From assembly GCA_025558095.1 (NCBI GenBank), contig JAIVFI010000020.1, positions 1 through 64,000 on the forward strand: DNA of 64,000 bases, in the 5' to 3' direction. The notes beneath the pieces were generated by a model that worked only from the letters and a program-made list of their open reading frames with translations, had not been told where the DNA came from and searched no databases. The first letter of the stretch is position 1. Every line of letters starts with the position of its first letter. The stretch comes from Hyaloraphidium curvatum (lineage: Eukaryota > Monoblepharomycota > Hyaloraphidiomycetes > Hyaloraphidiales > Hyaloraphidiaceae). A program made the position numbers and the translations under genes. Positions 39,844 to 51,352 of this stretch are shown in pieces.

Positions 39844-41055
39844 ATGGCTTCCCCACCTGACCTCGAATCGGGCCCGGCCGAGGCCCCGCCGCCCGTCCCG
39901 CGGCTGCCGATCGACGTTTACCTCCTCGTGCTGCCGTACCTGCCGCTGTCGGCGCTGCTCGTGCTGAAGGATGCGTCGCGGGAGCTCTCCGACGCGTGCC
40001 GCCCCGTCGCGCTCGAGACGATGCTGCTGATGGGCGACGGGCCGTGCGGCTGGCGGGAGCTGGTCAAGCGGAGGACGGAGGCGGAGGGCAAGGCGGGCAG
40101 CGGGGCGGCGGACCCGCCGGGGGGCGCCGAGGCCAACCCCCAGGAGCCTCCACCCGACGCGCCCCTCGCAGTGCCCCTCCCGCCCGAAATCTCCCTCGCC
40201 CGCCTCTTTCTATATTCGCTCGCTCGCCGCCCCATGCCGCCCGCCACGCAGCCCGCCGTGCACCCCTCCCTCACCCTCCCCTCGCGGCTGCTCCCCGTCC
40301 CGCCCTCGGACCTCGTCGCCCTGCACTCGTTCGCCGCGGACTTTCTCCTCCACGCCCTGGGCCCGCCGCCGGAACGGTACACCACCGTGCTTTCCGAATG
40401 GCTGCTGTACGATCCCGACGCCGACCCGCGGGAGCAGGAGGACGCGTTCAGGAAGGAATGCGGGCGCGCGGGCAAGGGCCGCCGGCGGGCGTGGGAAGAG
40501 TACGAAACCCGGCGGGAGCGCGCGACGCGGGAACTGAGGGCGGCGTGCGCGGGGATGTGGGCGGTGATGGGGCGGCAGTTTCCCTTCACGCACGCCGAGA
40601 ACGCGGCGCGCAAGGCCCGCCGCGCGCTCTCGTTCCCCCCGCCACCGCAGCCGGCCAACCCGAACCCGATCACGAAGCTGCCGAGCATCCACGCCAACCG
40701 CGACGGTTCCCCCCGGATCGAGGACGACGACCCGTCCGAGTTCTGGGACCCGGACCACAACCGCCCGCGCAACCCCAAGTACGCCACCGTCCCGCGCGCG
40801 CCGGTGCGCAAGTTCTCGGACGACCCGGAGCTGGTGCCCAAGTGGCGGCGCACGCCGCGGACCGAGGAGCTGATCAGGAAGCTGGAGCTCGGGGAGGCGG
40901 GGGCGTCGAGCAGGAAGGACAGGAAGGACAAGGGGGACGGGCTGGTCAAGGCGCACAGGAGGCCGCCGCCGCCCCAGCAGGGAAAGGGGGGCCAGAGGGG
41001 GGAGAGGGCAGAGGGGGAGGCGGCGGGGGACGGGAGCGGGAGGCCGCCGAGGTGA
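39844..41055 (+). CDS. F-box-like protein with charged C-terminus
   Basis: 403 residues from MASPPDLESGPAEAPPPVPR. Residues 20-55 (LPIDVYLLVLPYLPLSALLV, LKDASRELSDACRPVALETM) fit a divergent F-box. A proline-rich linker follows, then a helical region (AALHSFAADFLLHALGP-type, and a basic WEEYETRRERATRELRAACA). SEFWDPDHNRPRNPKYATVP, VRKFSDDPELVPKWRRTPRT and a Lys/Arg/Glu-rich tail (SSRKDRKDKGDGLVKAHRR) finish it. There is no signal or TM segment and no intron. I do not recognise the central region. Ubiquitin-ligase adaptor is the working guess from the N-terminus. Confidence 0.6.
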   Translation: MASPPDLESGPAEAPPPVPRLPIDVYLLVLPYLPLSALLVLKDASRELSDACRPVALETMLLMGDGPCGWRELVKRRTEAEGKAGSGAADPPGGAEANPQEPPPDAPLAVPLPPEISLARLFLYSLARRPMPPATQPAVHPSLTLPSRLLPVPPSDLVALHSFAADFLLHALGPPPERYTTVLSEWLLYDPDADPREQEDAFRKECGRAGKGRRRAWEEYETRRERATRELRAACAGMWAVMGRQFPFTHAENAARKARRALSFPPPPQPANPNPITKLPSIHANRDGSPRIEDDDPSEFWDPDHNRPRNPKYATVPRAPVRKFSDDPELVPKWRRTPRTEELIRKLELGEAGASSRKDRKDKGDGLVKAHRRPPPPQQGKGGQRGERAEGEAAGDGSGRPPR

Positions 41056-41073
41056 TGGCCGAGCGGATGTGAG

Positions 41074-41215
41074 CCTACACGGAGCCAAACATCGAATCTT
41101 CCTCCACCCCTTCTTGCTCATCGTGCTGCACAATGCAACCGGTGCTTTCGGTCCCGCCGGCCGCGGTTCCGTGCCCTCGTCCGCACCGTGGTCGATGATC
41201 GGCAGCGCACCGCTT
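41074..41215 (-). pseudogene. Relic of the 3' end of the coiled-coil gene at 42993-46501
   Basis: About 140 bp align with 42975-43115, including 13 identical bases of 3' flank (ctacacggagcca). On the minus strand the peptide PIIDHGADEGTEPRPAGPKA corresponds to PVTDHGADEGAGPPPPGPLG of the intact gene, then drifts (the EEEEGVEDD end has become KKGWRKI). Same orientation as the parent, separated from it by the membrane-protein gene. It rules out a start for the membrane-protein gene upstream of about 41220. Confidence 0.65.
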
Positions 41216-41326
41216 CCCAAGCCTCGTCTGGCGCCACTGCTTCGTGGGATCGTCTCTTTCGGCTCTGAACTGCACGGCAGCGTCCTACGTATACCGGCAA
41301 AGAATCCTGTTAACAACGAAGGCTCT

Positions 41327-42727
41327 ATGCTGGCGCTTGAGTCGGTGCTGCAGCGGCGGGTCGGTGCGAATCCGGTGATCGACTTGCTGTCCGAGATTCT
41401 GTCGCAAGGGCTGTGGGTCTTTCCCTGGATCTTTGGCCGGGAGATTTTCGGCATTCGGAACCTCGCCGCCGGCCAAGTGTGCTACGTGCTGAACAGATTT
41501 GCCTGGAACATCCTCCACGTTGTTGGACTGTTTGCCAACCCGGGTGCGAGGGCCGACCGGTCCGGGACGGCATCGTGGGGGAAAGGGCGGGCCGCAAACG
41601 GGGCATCAAAAGACGGTCGGCATCAGGGCTCGCCCGTGGGCCCATCAAGGGGGGCCTCGCCGCTGTTGATGGATGCGCACAACTACGCTGGCTTGGCTCG
41701 CTACTACCAACTCGTACAGGTCTGCTCGTCGCAGGACGAAGAGGCTGGTCGCGCCTCTTCTGATGTGGCAGACGTGCGCAAGTTGCTTATTGACGAGCCC
41801 GAGGACGAGCTGTGCCCGTGCTCGGAGTGCACCTCCCACGTGGCTTATTGGAGTGAGGCCTACATGATGGCTTATCTCGCTATTAGCATGGGACTGGGCA
41901 ACTTCGCCTTCATCGTGGCAATCCTGTGGACGCCTGCCGTCACCTTGGGCCCATTCATCTGGACGACATCATGGGCAACTGCCGTGCTTACCGTCATGAT
42001 CATCCAATTGGTTCTTATAATCGAAATCATGACGTATTTTCCCGGTGGGACGCCGAATCCCGCAGTTCTCTCCCTAGAAAAGCGCCTCAAGCACCGCGCG
42101 GTTGCTCTCTGCCTCCGCCAGCTCCTAGAAAAGCTCACCACCGCCATGGACTGCGGTCACGGTGCTTCGGACTACTCTTTAGCATCGGCCGTTGACTCAG
42201 AGGCCTACATTACCCTTCACGGCCAGCTTTTGGTGGACTGGCGCACCAGTCTGGAGGCCAATCGACCCCTGCGCCTTCTCCTCGTTGGAGCCCCCTTAAC
42301 ACACTCGATCGCGGCCGTCATTTCCATCGCCGTGGGCAACTGCGTGCCGGCCGCTCTCGTCGGCGATCTCGTGATCAACGTGTTCGTCTTCTTCGTCCTC
42401 GCTGTCAGCTACGCCGTCAAGAATCTTCAGGCCACCCGCACGGCCGCGCAGTACCGCGCCGCCGCGGAATCCCTCTCCGTCCTCGCCGCGCGGATCCCCG
42501 CGTCCCGGCAGATGCTCCGTCAGGCCGTGCTGGCTCACAGGGACCTGCTGGCCTCGTTCACTCATCTAGAAGGATCCCAGGCCGCCTTCTTCGGCGTGCC
42601 CATAACCTTTGGAACCGTCAGGGGCATGGCCGTTGCTGCCTTCTCCGTCGCGGTCGGGCTGTGGACCGTGCTGAGGGCGACCGGGGTGGGGATCACGCTG
42701 GATTTGGCGTGCCGGGCGCTGCAGTGA
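41327..42727 (+). CDS. Multi-pass membrane protein, unrecognised family
   Basis: 466 residues from MLALESVLQRRVGANPVIDL; sequence further upstream is a relic of another gene, which supports this start. The N-terminal 190 residues are soluble (a helical NPVIDLLSEILSQGLWVFPW, a low-complexity stretch, DEPEDELCPCSECTSHVAYW). Hydrophobic spans: about 200-222 (MAYLAISMGLGNFAFIVAIL), 225-250 (WATAVLTVMIIQLVLIIEIM), 327-345 (THSIAAVISIAVGNCVPAAL), 350-370 (VINVFVFFVLAVSYAV) and one near 445. A charged helical stretch lies between pairs (RQLLEKLTTAMDCGHGASDY). The pairing suggests two hairpins plus a C-terminal span. I see no transporter signature and assign no function. Confidence 0.55.
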   Translation: MLALESVLQRRVGANPVIDLLSEILSQGLWVFPWIFGREIFGIRNLAAGQVCYVLNRFAWNILHVVGLFANPGARADRSGTASWGKGRAANGASKDGRHQGSPVGPSRGASPLLMDAHNYAGLARYYQLVQVCSSQDEEAGRASSDVADVRKLLIDEPEDELCPCSECTSHVAYWSEAYMMAYLAISMGLGNFAFIVAILWTPAVTLGPFIWTTSWATAVLTVMIIQLVLIIEIMTYFPGGTPNPAVLSLEKRLKHRAVALCLRQLLEKLTTAMDCGHGASDYSLASAVDSEAYITLHGQLLVDWRTSLEANRPLRLLLVGAPLTHSIAAVISIAVGNCVPAALVGDLVINVFVFFVLAVSYAVKNLQATRTAAQYRAAAESLSVLAARIPASRQMLRQAVLAHRDLLASFTHLEGSQAAFFGVPITFGTVRGMAVAAFSVAVGLWTVLRATGVGITLDLACRALQ

Positions 42728-42992
42728 GGATCCTCACTCGATTCGCAATCTTCCCCTTGTTCCGAGCTGGCGTCGTTCATCTGCGTAAGCCCGTGACCGC
42801 CGCCTGCTCCGCGGCCTGCTTGCGCACCCTTCCCATCCTCGGCGTCCTCCATGTTGTCGGGGGCTTGTTTTGTACAGGAGAAAGGCACTCGATCGCGGGC
42901 AAGTACTCGTTTGCTCAACGCAGGCCATGAAGCAATGAATCATTTGGCGAAGTATCACTGTATCACGACGAGAAACTACACGGAGCCATCAT

Positions 42993-45900
42993 CTAGTCGT
43001 CCTCCACTCCCTCCTCCTCTTCGTGATACACAACCGGCCCTAGCGGTCCTGGCGGCGGCGGGCCCGCGCCCTCGTCCGCGCCGTGATCGGTGACCGGCAG
43101 CGCAGGTGCCGGCGCAACTTGCGGCGCTCCGACATCGGCGCCGATCGCCCTGCCCGCCCTGCCCGCGCTGCCCGCGCCGTCCTCTCCGATCCTCCCATCC
43201 CCCTGATCATCGCCGACCCGCGACCGCTTGGCCTTGCCGTTGCCGCCCTCCCGCCCCGCCGGTGCCCCGAGGCCATCCCAGTCGATGACCTCCTCCTCGG
43301 TCTCGTTGCCCCCCTTGGCCTCGGCGGGCGCGCGAGGCCGTTTGCCACCCGCGACCGCGCCGGACTTGGGCCCGTGCCCCCGCGGAACGTAGTCCCCGTC
43401 CATGTCCGTGGATCTGTCCCAGTCCGCCGATTGGCCCTCGATGTCGTCGTCGGGCGGGGAGTTGGCAGGAGTGCGCGACCGCACGCCGTTCGGTGATCCT
43501 CCACGCCGATCTCCAGCCCCGTGCGACTCGGTGCGTTCCTTGGGCAGCCTGCCCCTCTTGGGCACCAGACCCATCCTCTCCCAGATGTTCTGTGGCACCT
43601 TGGGGGGTCTGCCCCTCTTGGTGGCCGCCGAATCCGAGACATAGGGCTCGCCAGATTCCGTAGGGTACATGCTGCGAAGACGCTGTCGAGCCAGGAGCAG
43701 GAAATCCACCGCCTTTGCCCCCGCGATCTTCATGCCCGTCCTTGCCATGACAGGATCGTACTCGTTGGCCAGAGCTTGGACCTCCCTCCCTTGGAAGTCA
43801 TCCCCGCCGAGCCTCTGCTTGATCCCAGGAGGCAGGTTCTGCACACCGCCGTAGCTGTGGACGATGTCGCCGCAAACGAGCTCCGGGGCGTTGTACCTGC
43901 GCTGATCTGAGGAGGAATCGTCTTCCCTGCGCAGCGCCGGCAGGACCGGCTCCGAAGCTGGCCGCTTCTTGCGAGGCCTCTCGTCGGCGGAATGCGGGCC
44001 CAGAAGGTCGTCCTCGGCGTTGCGATCCATAGAAGGGGACCGTTTCGGCAGACGGATCGCCTCCGCGGGCAGCTCGAGCCGGTGATCGTTGCCGACCGAC
44101 CGAGCAGCAATGTAAAAGGAGTTTTCGTCCTCCGGATCAGATGCCGTGGCGTGCATGTCCCCATCTGCAGTGCCTCCAAGGAAAGGAATGTCGAGGATGC
44201 GGGTGACTGGGAGCGACACTTGGTTCCTCCGTGCTCCCCCTCCTGAACCAGAACTGGCCGACCGCGGGGCGGCCAGGCCCTCGTCCGCGACAGCCAAACC
44301 GGGCACATGATCGGAGCTCCTCTGTTTCGCTTCAGCGGCATCCACCAACTTTCGCAACTCGTCGATGGTTGCCTGCATCCCGCGGCACGCCTCCTGCGAT
44401 TCACCGCGCTGCCGTTCCAGCTCGGCCAGCCGCTGTCGGAGGTCCTCCGAGGCGCTGCGCTCCTGCTCCAGCTTCAGGCTTGCCGTTCCGAGCTCCGCGG
44501 CGCGGGATGTGGCATCTCCCTTGGCACCTTCCAGAGCGTCCTCAGCTCCTCAATCTCCCTCCAGGCGACGTCCAGCTCGTCCTTCAAGCGACCCAAGTCC
44601 GTCCTCGCGGTCTCCAGCTTGCGCTTCGTGGCCTCCAAAGTCTCCACGGCGATCCGGTTGGCTTCGGCGAGGCCTTCCGCCTGGCGCTCCTTGTCCTCCA
44701 ACTGGCGCTCCTTTTCCTCCAGCAGGCCCTGCGTCCGGTTGGCCTCCGCCAGCGACTCGGCCTGGCGCTCCTTCTCCTCCAGCAGGCTCTGCGTCTCGGT
44801 CAAGTGCTGCTGCTTCTGCGCAGCGAGCGACGCCGCAGAATCGCGCAGCTGGCCCTCGAGCTCCGCGACCCTCTCGTTCAAAGTCCGAACCGTGGATTCC
44901 AGTGCAGTAGTCGCAGCCGCAGCTGCCGTGCTCGAGTCCGCGGCGGTCTGCCTCGCCAGCTCCCTCTCCTCCGCAAAGGCGGCCTCCCGTGCGGCAAGAT
45001 CTTTCTTGGCAGCTTTGAAAGCCCTTTCGGATCCCTCGGATTCCTCCCGCAGCTTCTCAGCCTCGCTGCGCACCTTGGACAACTCGTGCTCCTTCCTCGT
45101 GAGCTCATTTGCGAACGTCGTTTTGTGCCTCTGGAACTGCTGCTTCTCGTCCGTAAGGGCAGCGTCGGCATCCCGGATCGTCCCCTCCAGCGACGCGATC
45201 GTCCTGTCCGCGGCAGCCTTCTCGGCTGCCCACTCCTCCCGCTGGCGGTCGAAGCCCGAGGCCTGCTCCCGCAAATCCTGTTCGAGCTTCGAAAGACGTT
45301 GCTCCAGGTCGCACTTGCCGGCCTCGAGCTCCGAATTCCGCCGCTCGAGGCCCCGGTTCCCGGCATCGAGCTCCGAATTGCGCCGTTGCAGGTCATCCCG
45401 CTCCAGGCGGACGGCGTCCTTCTGGCCCCCCAGCTCCAGCACATGCCTCGAAAGCGCGTCGTGGGAAAGTTGCAGGTCCCCCAGTTCCTTCTCCCGGGCT
45501 TGAAGCTCCGCGGCCAGCCCTTCGTTGGACGCCTTCACCACTGCGAGCTCCTGCTCCGCGTTCCGCCTCCTGAGCGCCTCTTGCTCCAGGTCCGCGGTGG
45601 CCTGCGCACGGTCCGTGGCAGCTTGGGCGAGCTCTGCGTCCCGAATGTCGAGTTGACCTTGCACATCCGCGACCGCCTGCTCCAGCACCCCAACGCGGGC
45701 TAGCGCAGCGTCACGCTCGGTGCGGACCGCGTCGAGCTCGGTTCGGGCCTCAGCAGCGCACTCGTTTAAAGACGTTGCGAGCGCCAACTCGACCTCGGAG
45801 ACCCTGGCCCCGAGCTCGGCGACCCGGAAATCGAGGAAACGATTCCGGTCCTCGAGCTGAGCATTTGTCACGGCGAGGTCGGGCGCAGCGTCCGGAGCGG

Positions 45901-46501
45901 GCTCCGCGCTTTCAACTCCGTCGCCCGCGAGGGCCCAGAAACCGGCAAAGTCGGTGAGGGCGTCGGCGAAGTCGTCGTTGTCGTCACTGCCCTCGTCCTC
46001 GGGAGCGGGAGCAGGGTCCGGATTGGGATTCGAGGGCAGGGCAGAGGTCTCGTGCCGGGACGGAGACGGGGGCTGGGAGGGGACGGCGTCCGTAACCGCG
46101 CTCCACTCGCCGGCATTCTCCGGTTGCGTGCAGTACGAGATGCTCAGTATGGGGCTGCGGAGTCGGAGACGATGAGCAGAGAGCGGAAGGCAGGCAGGAA
46201 AGTCGTCTCACTTTCGTAACCTGAGTTCCACTTTCTCCAGCTCGACCAGGTCCTCAAGCTGGCTTTCCTCCACCATCGCGGGATCATAAACTTCGAGGTT
46301 TACACTCTTGTTGAACCGTCTTGCTCCAGTCGTCCTCTCCAACCGGAACCGGATCTTGTCCCCGTGCTGCAGGCCGTGCCGCGCGAGCATTTCGCGGTAG
46401 TCGCGGCGAAGTGGTGTTTCCATCTTGGCCTTGGAGGTCAAGGGAGCGGCGTCCGCGTTCCCCGTCCCGGAAGCCATTGGAGGGTTTTCGTGTGATAGCA
46501 T
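42993..46501 (-). CDS. Long coiled-coil protein with AT-hook-like motifs, one intron, one apparent frameshift
   Basis: About 1150 residues. Exon 1 (46212-46501) is MLSHENPPMASGTGNADAAP, then a compact domain with LQHGDKIRFRLERTTGARRF. The intron at 46155-46211 (57 bp, GTGAGA...CCGCAG) leads to NPILSISYCTQPENAGEWSA. An acidic linker (DEGSDDNDDFADALTDFAGF) precedes about 450 residues of heptad-repeat coiled coil (LERRNSELEAGKCDLEQRLS, LLEEKERQLEDKERQAEGLA). Near 44540 the frame shifts by one base between WREIEELRTL and EDALEGAKGDATSRAAELG; the coiled coil continues in the new frame. The C-terminal part has basic KKRPASEP, and TKRGRPPKVPQ and PKRGRLPKER (AT-hook-like cores), then an acidic end. 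A nuclear, chromatin-linked role is inferred from the AT-hook-like motifs. Confidence 0.6.
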
Positions 46502-46766
46502 GGGAAACTATCGGAAAGCCGCAGGCCCGCGGATAATCGACCGGCGAGGAAGGAGGGGCATCCGGGTCGTCGCGTGTCGGTTGGAAACCTCGCCGGAAAA
46601 CAGGAGCCGAGGTCCGCCCGCAATGTGCTCCTTCCAAAAAGTGAATCTTTCCCAGTTTAACCAGGCAACGGAGGGAGTCGCCGGGAGGTCGGTCCGTGAG
46701 TTTGGAAATGTGGGACCGCGGTCGCGAGCGCGTCTCCATCTCGCGCGAGTCAACTCCTTCGAAGAA

Positions 46767-48597
46767 TGACCTCGGCCAGGAGAATTGTCGCCGCTGCGGC
46801 AAACAATGACGTGCCGGCACTCGAAGCGCTGCTCGACGTGCCCTCGTGGCGGGAGAGCTACGCGGAATTCGCGGCAGACGCAGTTGTGGCCTTGCGGCGT
46901 TCGTACACATAGCGAACTAGAGGTGTAATCCCCCCCTCCTAGGCTGTCGTCACGAATCCGACGCCTCGCGGGGTCAGCGGCTGCAACGCTTCTCAGCGTG
47001 CCACCCGCATTCGACTCGCCGCCTCCCCACACCATCACCCGCCCAGTCCTCCCTACAGTTCCTCGCAGTTGTCGCCGCCTGCAGGGCCGGGCACTCTGCA
47101 GCCGCCCGCCTGCTGCTCGCCGACGTCCGCTTCGACCCGAATGGAACCCAAAACGGACGGGGCGGACTGACTCCGCTGATGTGGGCGTGCTTGGGGCACC
47201 ATGTCCGCGTGGTGGAGCTCCTGCTCGCGCACCCCCGCACGGACGCTGAGCGACGGAGCGACAGCGGCCGGACCGCCTTGTTCTACGCCCTAATTCAGGA
47301 CTCTCACCAGAAAAAGGCCGTCGTGAAGCTCTTCATCGACCGTCTCAAGGACGGACTGGCGGCAGGTTGGATGGACGCGGTTGGGACTGTTAAGGAGACA
47401 GACCCCATGGCAGCCGCGTCTGCGGATACCGTCTATGGCCTGCGGATTGAGCTCATCGCAGCTGGCTGCGATCCGGACTATCTGGGTGTGTGGCTTCGTG
47501 AACCGCCGCCAGCCAAGCCAGAACTTCGCCTGGTCGCCAAGTTCCGGACCGCCTGCGCCTCCAATTTTGTGGACAGGGTCCGAAAGATGCTGACAGACTA
47601 CCGCGACAACCTGGACGACATCGGAGCGAGGACTCCGGATGCGTCCCGGACGACGCCCCTCCATGTCGCGGCTGCTCTTGGGCACCTGGAGATTGTCCAT
47701 GCGCTGCTGAAGGTGCTGCCGAAAGAGGATGCCGACGCCCGGGGCGCCGAAGGGCGCACGGTTGTGCATCTCGCCTGCGCGCTCAACCACATCGAGGTCG
47801 TCGATCTGCTCGCGAACGGGTTCTGGTACCATGAATCAGAATCGCTCGTGAACCCCGAGCCGCTGGCGGCTCGGTCCGTGTTTTTCGTGGACATCGATAT
47901 CCGGGACGCCGCGAGTCGGCTGCCGGAAGAGGCCCAGATCGAGTGGATCTACACGGCCGGCGACGAGGTCCGGCGGATCATCGCGAAGGCGAGGCAGAAA
48001 CGGAGGCAGGTGGCCGAGGAGGCGAGGAGGTTTTCTCAGGCCCGGGATGCCAGGGCGCTGAGGAGCTTCAGGCGGAGCGGGTCTCCCGTCTCGCTCCTGC
48101 AGCCTCGGAGGAGGAAGAGCCGCAAGTCCGGGGAGACGCGGTCCGGGGACGGCGACTCGGCTTCGGGGTTGTCTGCGGAGCCCAACGAACTCGAAGAGGA
48201 CATTCAGTACCTCGCAACCTCTTCCGTGGACCCTCACAAGTTGATCTTGAAGCTCGGACCAGCACCGACACTCCCGCTCTCTTCCGCGCAGCTCAACCGC
48301 GGACCCAACGCTTCTACGTCACCCCATCGGATCAGCGGGACCGCATCAGCTGTTGGAGCTCTCCTTGGGGCCGCAACCGTCAAGGATTGCTCCCTCCCTC
48401 CGCTCCCGCTTCCCGCGACGCCGGAGGCGATCCATGCCGACATTCGGCGGGTTGCGGTGCAGCTGAGCTCCAAGCCTGCGCTGCTGGACGATCCCCGCCT
48501 TACGGCCGATGTTCGGGCAAAGCTGGACGCAATGGATGGGTTCGCGGCCCAGTTGGCTCGCATATGGGGAGTTGATCGCGAGGGACATACACAATGA
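46767..48597 (+). CDS. Ankyrin-repeat protein, 5' exon tentative
   Basis: The main exon is open from about 47044 to TGA at 48595-48597. It reads FLAVVAACRAGHSAAARLLL, ADVRFDPNGTQNGRGGLTPL, MWACLGHHVRVVELLLAHPR, SGRTALFYALIQDSHQKKAV, later TTPLHVAAALGHLEIVHALL and GRTVVHLACALNHIEVVDLL: five or more ankyrin repeats. The C-terminal 200 residues are basic then low-complexity, with a final helical SSKPALLDDPRLTADVRAKL. A likely first exon at 46767-46910 (MTSARRIVAAAANNDVPALE, ALLDVPSWRESYAEFAAD) supplies the missing N-terminal repeat, but no GT-AG pair joins it in frame cleanly, so the junction is uncertain. It is divergent from the coiled-coil gene (265 bp between starts). Confidence 0.6.
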
Positions 48598-48815
48598 ACC
48601 AACTGAATAGACCTGCAGTCTCCCCGACACCATCATTCGAAGTGCTTTTCCGGAAATGTAGTCCTATTCTTTCGCCGATTCGCTTAGAGTGCGGAATTTC
48701 GGAAGTGATTGCCGACCGACATACTGGGGGGCCACGTCAGCGCCGGACCCCGACCGGAGAGTGCGCCCTTTCTTTCCGCATCAACAGAACCTCCCTCACG
48801 GGCGCTCTTGCAACC

Positions 48816-51065
48816 ATGGCTACCAGCCCTCACACGCAGGACCTGTACGGCGAGCTCACCGGCTCGCAGGACGCCGGCCTCGAGAGCCAGCGCTCGACGC
48901 TCTACGAGCCGGGCAACGGCCACGGCACCCCCCCCTACCCCGCCCCTCCGGCCCCCGTCATGACCGGGGAGGACGTCAAGTACCCTTCTGTCACCGTGCC
49001 CGAGACGTACGACCACAAGCCGGCCGGCGAGCTGGCAGAGGGCCTCGAGGCGCCGGTCGAGACGCCGCGAGCGACCTACACCCGCGAGGAGGAAGCCAAA
49101 GTCATCCGCGGCGTGAGGACGGTCCGGGGTCCTTCGTGGACGCTGCTGATGTCTGTACGTTCCGCAGATGGACTTCAAGCTCATCCCGTGGCTCGGATTC
49201 CTGTACCTTCTGTCGCAGCTCGACCGGGTGAGCGCCACATCATCGCCCGAACCCCGGACCCCGCGCTCACCATCCGCGCAGAGCAACATCGCCAACGCCG
49301 TCATCATGAACGCCGAGACCCCGGAGTCGACCATGATCTACCAGCTCGGGCTGACGGGCAACGAGTTCAACAATGCCGTCACAATCTTCTTCGTCGGGTG
49401 CGTCTTTCCGCCTCGTGGAGCGCATGGGCGGCGCTGATCTATGCCGCAACAGCTACATTTTGTTCGAGATCCCCTCCAACATGATGATGACGAGGTTCAC
49501 GCCGTCCAAGTGGCTCGCGCGCATCATCGTCACTTGTAGGCCTCGGTCGCCGGCGGAGATGACGTTGCTCAGCTCACACTGATCTCCAGGGGGTCTCTGC
49601 TCGACGCTCATGGGCGCGACGTTCAACTGTGAGTTTGATCGTAGGGCGTGCTCGGCGCCGATCCGACGTACGACTTCCCGCAGACGGATCGCTCATGGCA
49701 TGCCGCTTCTTCCTCGGCCTCTTCGAAGCCGGCCTGTTCCCCGGCCTCCTCTTCTGTACGCATCCGCTCCCTGCTTTTCACCCCTGCCCTTTCCTGACTG
49801 GTCCCGCCCCGCAGACCTGCAGTTCTGGTACCGCAAGACCGAGCTCGCCGCCCGCGTCGGCAGCTTCTACGCCGCCAGCAACATCGCCACCGGGTTCGGC
49901 GGCCTGATCGCCGCCGGCATCGCGCGGATGAACGGCGCCGGCGGGCTGGCGGGGTGGAGGTGGCTCTTCATCCTCGAGGGCATCCCGACGATCCTCATGG
50001 GCATCGCCACCTGGTTCTACCGTGAGCCGATCCGTTGCGAGCGACGCTTCGCAGTGCTGATTTCTCATGCGCCAGTGCCCGACTACCCCCAGACCGCGCA
50101 CCGCTGGCTCTTCACCGAGCGGCAGACCGACGTCATCCTCGCCCGCCTCCCGCCCGCCAACCCGTCGTACGATTCCCTCGAGTTCAACAAGTCCGAGTTC
50201 TTCTCGACCTTCAAGGACGTCAAGCTGTACCTGTTCATGGTCGCCGCGTGCTCGCTCATCTCGACGCTGTACGCGTTCGCGTACTTCAGCCCAAGTGGGT
50301 CTGCGAAAGACTCGATGATCGCCTGCCTGGCTGATTGTCCTTTCGCAGCGATCGTGAGCAAGATGGGGTACTCCAGCACGCAGAGCCAGCTCCTCAGCGC
50401 GGCGCTCAACATCAGCGGCGCGTTCTGGGTCGTGTTCATCAACTTCAGCTCGGACAGGTGCGTGCCGCTCGCCCGCTTCGGACGACGACCGCCGACGATC
50501 GCCCGCCGGCAGGTTCAACGAGCGGCCGCTCCACATCGCCGCCTCCCTCGTCTGCCCCATCATCGGCTTCTTCATCCAGGCCTTTGTCGCCCCGAATCTG
50601 AGCAGCGTCAGCACGCGGTACGGGCTGCTGTTCCTGGTCATCACCTCCAACGGCGCCGTGCCCCTGGTCTTCACCTGTCGGTTCCCCGCCCTTCCGGTTC
50701 CCGTCGGCGTGCGCTGATTCGGTTCCCGCAGACCGCACCGACACCGTCTCGGGCACGACCAAGAACGCCGCGGCGGCCGCCGCCGTGGTCGCGGCCGGCA
50801 ACGTCGGCGGGCTGATCGGCGGGCAGATCTACCAGCCCAAGGACGCGCCGTACTACCGGGTCGGCCACTGCGTCAACGCCGGGCTGCTGTGCGTCACGCT
50901 GGTCTGCATCTTCACCCTGAAGCGTGGGTTCGGCCTCGATGCGTGGTGTTTCGATCGCTGACTTGGTTTCGCGCAGTCCTGTTCATGAGGGACGGGAAGC
51001 GGGCCGAGTTCGAGGTTCCGCAGAAGGAGTACAGCACCGGCCGCCGCGAGTCGGTCGGCGTCTGA
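48816..51065 (+). CDS. DAL5/allantoate permease-type MFS transporter, 12 exons
   Basis: 548 residues. Exons: 48816-49112, 49168-49227, 49282-49397, 49453-49535, 49590-49628, 49684-49755, 49815-50021, 50076-50294, 50349-50457, 50513-50676, 50732-50923, 50977-51065; all 11 introns are GT-AG, 50 to 59 bp. An N-terminal cytosolic tail of about 110 residues precedes MDFKLIPWLGFLYLLSQLDR, where fungal anion:cation symporters have 'D..L.P.L...Y.l..LDR.N'. SNIANAVIM, VGYILFEIPSNMMMTRFTPS, GSLMACRFFLGLFEAGLFPG, LLFYLQFWYRKTELAARVGS, GWRWLFILEGIPTILMGIAT and FYLPDYPQTAHRWL are the canonical Dal5/Tna1-family landmarks. TM helices 7-12 continue to QIYQPKDAPYYRVGHCVNAG. Expected plasma-membrane uptake of an organic anion (allantoate, nicotinate or similar); the substrate is unresolved. 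Confidence 0.9.
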
Positions 51066-51352
51066 ACGTTCGGATTGGAGGCTTTGCCGTTTCTGAGAGT
51101 ACTAGATGCGACGACTCTGTGGGCAAGGCGTCGCAGAAATCTTGCGCGATGTACCACTGGGAGCAGGGAGAGCAAAAGAAAAAGAGGTTCTAGATGAACA
51201 AAGCGATTTGTTTCCTTTGGATCTCGGATTTCGGGTCCGGGCGGATGCAGTGTGGCTGGGCGAATTTTCGTATCCGCGGCCTAGCTGTCGGCTCCGGGCC
51301 TCCACCGCCGCCGCCTTAGCGATCCCCCACCCCCCTTTCTAGAGTCATCGCG

